64,000 nucleotides of DNA. Origin: Brucella tritici (GTDB lineage Bacteria; Pseudomonadota; Alphaproteobacteria; Rhizobiales; Rhizobiaceae). The notes beneath the pieces are model-generated. The model ran no database searches. It had not been told where the DNA came from and was given only the letters and a program-made list of their open reading frames with translations. The position numbers and the translations under genes are program-made. This document shows positions 62,290 through 64,000 of this stretch, piece by piece. The first letter of the stretch is position 1, and each line of letters begins with the position of its first letter. Where the stretch lies: positions 186,001 through 250,000 of the forward strand of contig NZ_CADEAR010000006.1 of the NCBI RefSeq assembly GCF_902825325.1, written 5' to 3'.

Positions 62290-62784
62290 TTAATGAGGCA
62301 CAGTGGAAGAATGATGCGACGAGATCAGCCAGTCCTTCCCATTCCAAACATAGGTGAATGTATAGCGCGCATTCGCTTTGCTGCCGTCACCAAAGGAGAA
62401 TGTATAGGTGCCCGTATCTATAGCCTTGTTACAGCCTGTTCGAATGGTGCGGCCATCGATATGGCCGACCGGTTTTTTCTTCAAAAAGTCTCGGAAATAA
62501 TCCTCACGCTGTTTTTGCGTATGACGTACCTCCTTAGAAAGCGTCGGTAGCAGCACCGCATCATCCGCGTAGTTCGCCGCCACTTCTGCCGGGTCGCCTG
62601 TACGCAGTGAATTGTTCCAACGCTCAAACAGCGCAGCTACTTTCGCCTTTGTAGGGACATGGCAACGCGCCGAGACAACTGCCAAACTTAGGCGATCCGA
62701 TTTTGCGTCAACCGCTGCGAAGGAAGTAAGTGGAGCCACAAAAACCGCACCACAAATAAATAACAAAGAAATATATCTTTTCAT
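62290..62784 (-). CDS. Secreted SnoaL-like / DUF4440-type protein
   Basis: 164 residues with a signal peptide (YISLLFICGAVFVAPLTSFA, cleavage near residue 23). The mature part has the NTF2-like cone fold pattern: AALFERWNNSLRTGDPAEVAANYADDAVLLPTL and a C-terminal sheet YTFTYVWNGKDWLISSHHSS (landmark WLISSHHSS). Similar proteins are annotated as SgcJ/EcaC family; activity is unknown. The region upstream is very AT-rich with nested palindromes, and a GGAGG lies about 45 bases before the ATG rather than close to it. Confidence 0.85.
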   Translation of the reverse strand: MKRYISLLFICGAVFVAPLTSFAAVDAKSDRLSLAVVSARCHVPTKAKVAALFERWNNSLRTGDPAEVAANYADDAVLLPTLSKEVRHTQKQREDYFRDFLKKKPVGHIDGRTIRTGCNKAIDTGTYTFSFGDGSKANARYTFTYVWNGKDWLISSHHSSTVPH

Positions 62785-62836
62785 AATAACACCGCTAATA
62801 ATTAAAATTTTAAATTATTATCCTCCCATATCAAGA

Positions 62837-62872
62837 ATAATACGACCCCATAAAAACATGAAGTCGTATAAT
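62837..62872. promoter_or_regulatory. Inverted repeat upstream of the SnoaL-like gene
   Basis: ATAATACGAC and GTCGTATAAT (one mismatch) are separated by 16 bases, in the AT-rich gap between eipB and the SnoaL-like gene. It may terminate eipB weakly or act as an operator for the next gene. Confidence 0.4.
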
Positions 62873-62894
62873 ACAACAATAGTTAATGCTGCCG

Positions 62895-63737
62895 CTACTT
62901 GTCACAGGTGACTTTATTTTTTGCCGCATCGTAGACATCGAGCTTCACAAGCTTTCCACGCATGGAGAAATCTCCATAGTCCATGGTGAGGTCACGAGTA
63001 ATACCATTGCGGTAGAGCTTAAAATTGATACGGTAGATCGGCAGGCCATCCTGCTTTTCCTTGTCATCGAAGTAAGCGATCGTCACAGGCCAGACCTGAT
63101 CCTTGGAAAACTTACCCATAACCTTGGTTTCGTCGTCCGAAACTGCCTGTTCCTTGCCGACGACAACGGTGGTAGCGACCACCCTGTCAGCATCTTCGGA
63201 AGCATCGAAAAGCGAGGTCTGGTAGAATTTCTGCCCGGCCTCCGCCTTGCCGATCAGTTCTTCCATATGTCCGGTCGGAAATTGCGTTCCCTTGAGGTCA
63301 AGCTTGTTTTCCTTCGGCTTGCTCAATTCAACGACTGTCTTGCCACCCTCGAGCTTCGCGTCACCGCGGACTTCCTTGACCAGTTCCTTGTCCACGAAGG
63401 TCTTGTTGACGAAACGGAAGTTCTTTCCATCTGCACCTTCGAAAGTTGTCGTCTGCTGGTCGGTCACGCGCTGCGGCTGCTCTTCCATATCGATACGCGT
63501 CACAAAACGGAAATTGGTGGTGTAACCTTCACAGGCAGATCCGTTGAACTCGTAGACCATACGACCGGTCAAACCGCTGATTCCCGATTTTTCATCGGCG
63601 CGATCTAGTGTCAGATCATAGACTGCGCGGTGTGGAACCAGCGTTACCGTCGAGGCCGCATGAGCGACACCAGCAAATCCGGCCCATACACAAGCAGCCG
63701 TTCCACTCGCCGCAACCGCACTCTTGAAAAAACGCAT
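62895..63737 (-). CDS. eipB: EipB-like periplasmic cell envelope integrity protein (DUF1849)
   Basis: 280 residues, the length reported for Brucella EipB. Signal peptide (AAVASGTAACVWAGFAGVAHA region, cleavage near residue 28), then a beta-spiral DUF1849 domain starting LVPHRAVYDLTL. Two cysteines, in GSACEGYTTNF and in the final VTCDK, fit the conserved disulfide of the family. In Brucella this protein is needed for envelope integrity under stress. The ATG at 63737 is preferred over 63767 because the signal peptide then begins with MRFFKS. Confidence 0.93.
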   Translation of the reverse strand: MRFFKSAVAASGTAACVWAGFAGVAHAASTVTLVPHRAVYDLTLDRADEKSGISGLTGRMVYEFNGSACEGYTTNFRFVTRIDMEEQPQRVTDQQTTTFEGADGKNFRFVNKTFVDKELVKEVRGDAKLEGGKTVVELSKPKENKLDLKGTQFPTGHMEELIGKAEAGQKFYQTSLFDASEDADRVVATTVVVGKEQAVSDDETKVMGKFSKDQVWPVTIAYFDDKEKQDGLPIYRINFKLYRNGITRDLTMDYGDFSMRGKLVKLDVYDAAKNKVTCDK

Positions 63738-63879
63738 ATATGAATCTCCCGATGAGTTGACGAGCATGATAAAAAAACTCGTGGCGGAAGCGAGGCAAAA
63801 AACGCACCCTTCCCAAAAGCTTCACCGATTCTGCCTATAGGTAGATCGCGAAGTACCTTTGCAAGCAAGGATTAATGCA

Positions 63880-64000
63880 ATGACCGATACAATCGATAGC
63901 CGCCTTAAAAATCTGGGTATATCCATTCCGGAAGCTGCGGCACCCGCTGCCAACTACGTTCCTTTTGCGCAAAGCGGTTCGCTGCTTCTCACATCTGGCC
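63880..64000 (+). CDS. RidA family protein (5' part only)
   Basis: The first 40 codons are visible before the window ends. The product begins MTDTIDSRLKNLGISIPEA and continues NYVPFAQSGSLLLTSG, the N-terminal pattern of RidA/YjgF-type enamine deaminases of the longer bacterial subgroup. AAGG lies 9 bases before the ATG. It is divergent from eipB. Confidence 0.8.
   Translation, partial: MTDTIDSRLKNLGISIPEAAAPAANYVPFAQSGSLLLTSG

Overview
This window is a stretch of core chromosome from an alphaproteobacterium of the order Hyphomicrobiales (Rhizobiales), most likely the family Brucellaceae (Brucella/Ochrobactrum or a close relative). This rests on gene content and order, not on a database search. 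Indicators are a fused ispDF, a pyruvate dehydrogenase E1-beta with its own lipoyl domain, a dus-ntrB-ntrC cluster, the lexA-comEC-gltX-gltA-lpxBIA-fabZ-lpxD-bamA-rseP-cdsA-uppS-frr-pyrH-tsf-rpsB order, a 280-residue EipB-type envelope protein, an EcfG-type promoter, an alphaproteobacterial LexA box and scattered AGAGC-type palindromic repeats.

Layout. 1-2.2 kb: 5' part of an ABC-F ATPase gene, a lipoate-protein ligase with an extra N-terminal domain, and a 48-residue membrane protein. 2.4-2.9 kb: a secreted two-repeat cysteine-rich protein. 3.0-10.7 kb (minus strand): metallohydrolase-tatD-metG-holB-tmk, then a D-Ala-D-Ala carboxypeptidase and an RlpA/SPOR lipoprotein. 10.85-11.1 kb: a stress-type promoter driving a 25-residue membrane peptide. 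11.1-13.0 kb: a lipid kinase, tRNA-Gly(CCC), a PepSY-like periplasmic protein and a small membrane ORF. 13.1-16.7 kb: ntrC-ntrB-dus, without ntrYX in its usual place after ntrC. 16.8-19.4 kb (plus): ispDF-pncC-SDR. 19.4-27.1 kb (minus): the pdhA-pdhB-pdhC-GNAT-lpdA-small membrane protein-lipA-COQ10-like cluster, which makes the pyruvate dehydrogenase complex and its lipoyl cofactor. 27.3-36 kb (minus): ftsB, a family 25 glycosyltransferase, a DUF1428 gene with a striking operator-like dyad, eno, kdsA, pyrG, an L,D-transpeptidase, secG and tpiA. 36.2-42.7 kb (plus): ppiD-trpD-trpC-moaC-moeA, then lexA. 42.8-48.5 kb: comEC (minus), gltX and gltA (plus). 48.6-62.1 kb (minus): the lipid A, outer-membrane biogenesis and translation block lpxB-lpxI-lpxA-fabZ-lpxD-bamA-rseP-cdsA-uppS-frr-pyrH-tsf-rpsB. 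62.3-64 kb: a secreted SnoaL-like protein, eipB and the start of a RidA-family gene.

The genes are mostly housekeeping: envelope building (lipid A, BamA, peptidoglycan carboxypeptidase, L,D-transpeptidase, RlpA, UppS, CdsA, KdsA, EipB), central carbon metabolism (PDH, enolase, TPI, citrate synthase), nucleotide and cofactor synthesis, and translation. I found no transposase, integrase, CRISPR array, prophage or secretion-system island, and I do not claim a new multi-gene system. The most interesting material is small or non-coding: the EcfG-type promoter with its 25-residue peptide, the tandem dyad upstream of the DUF1428 gene, the missing ntrYX, the loss of the KTG lysine in the carboxypeptidase, structured leaders at gltA and rpsB-tsf-pyrH, and palindromic repeats that supply two stop codons.
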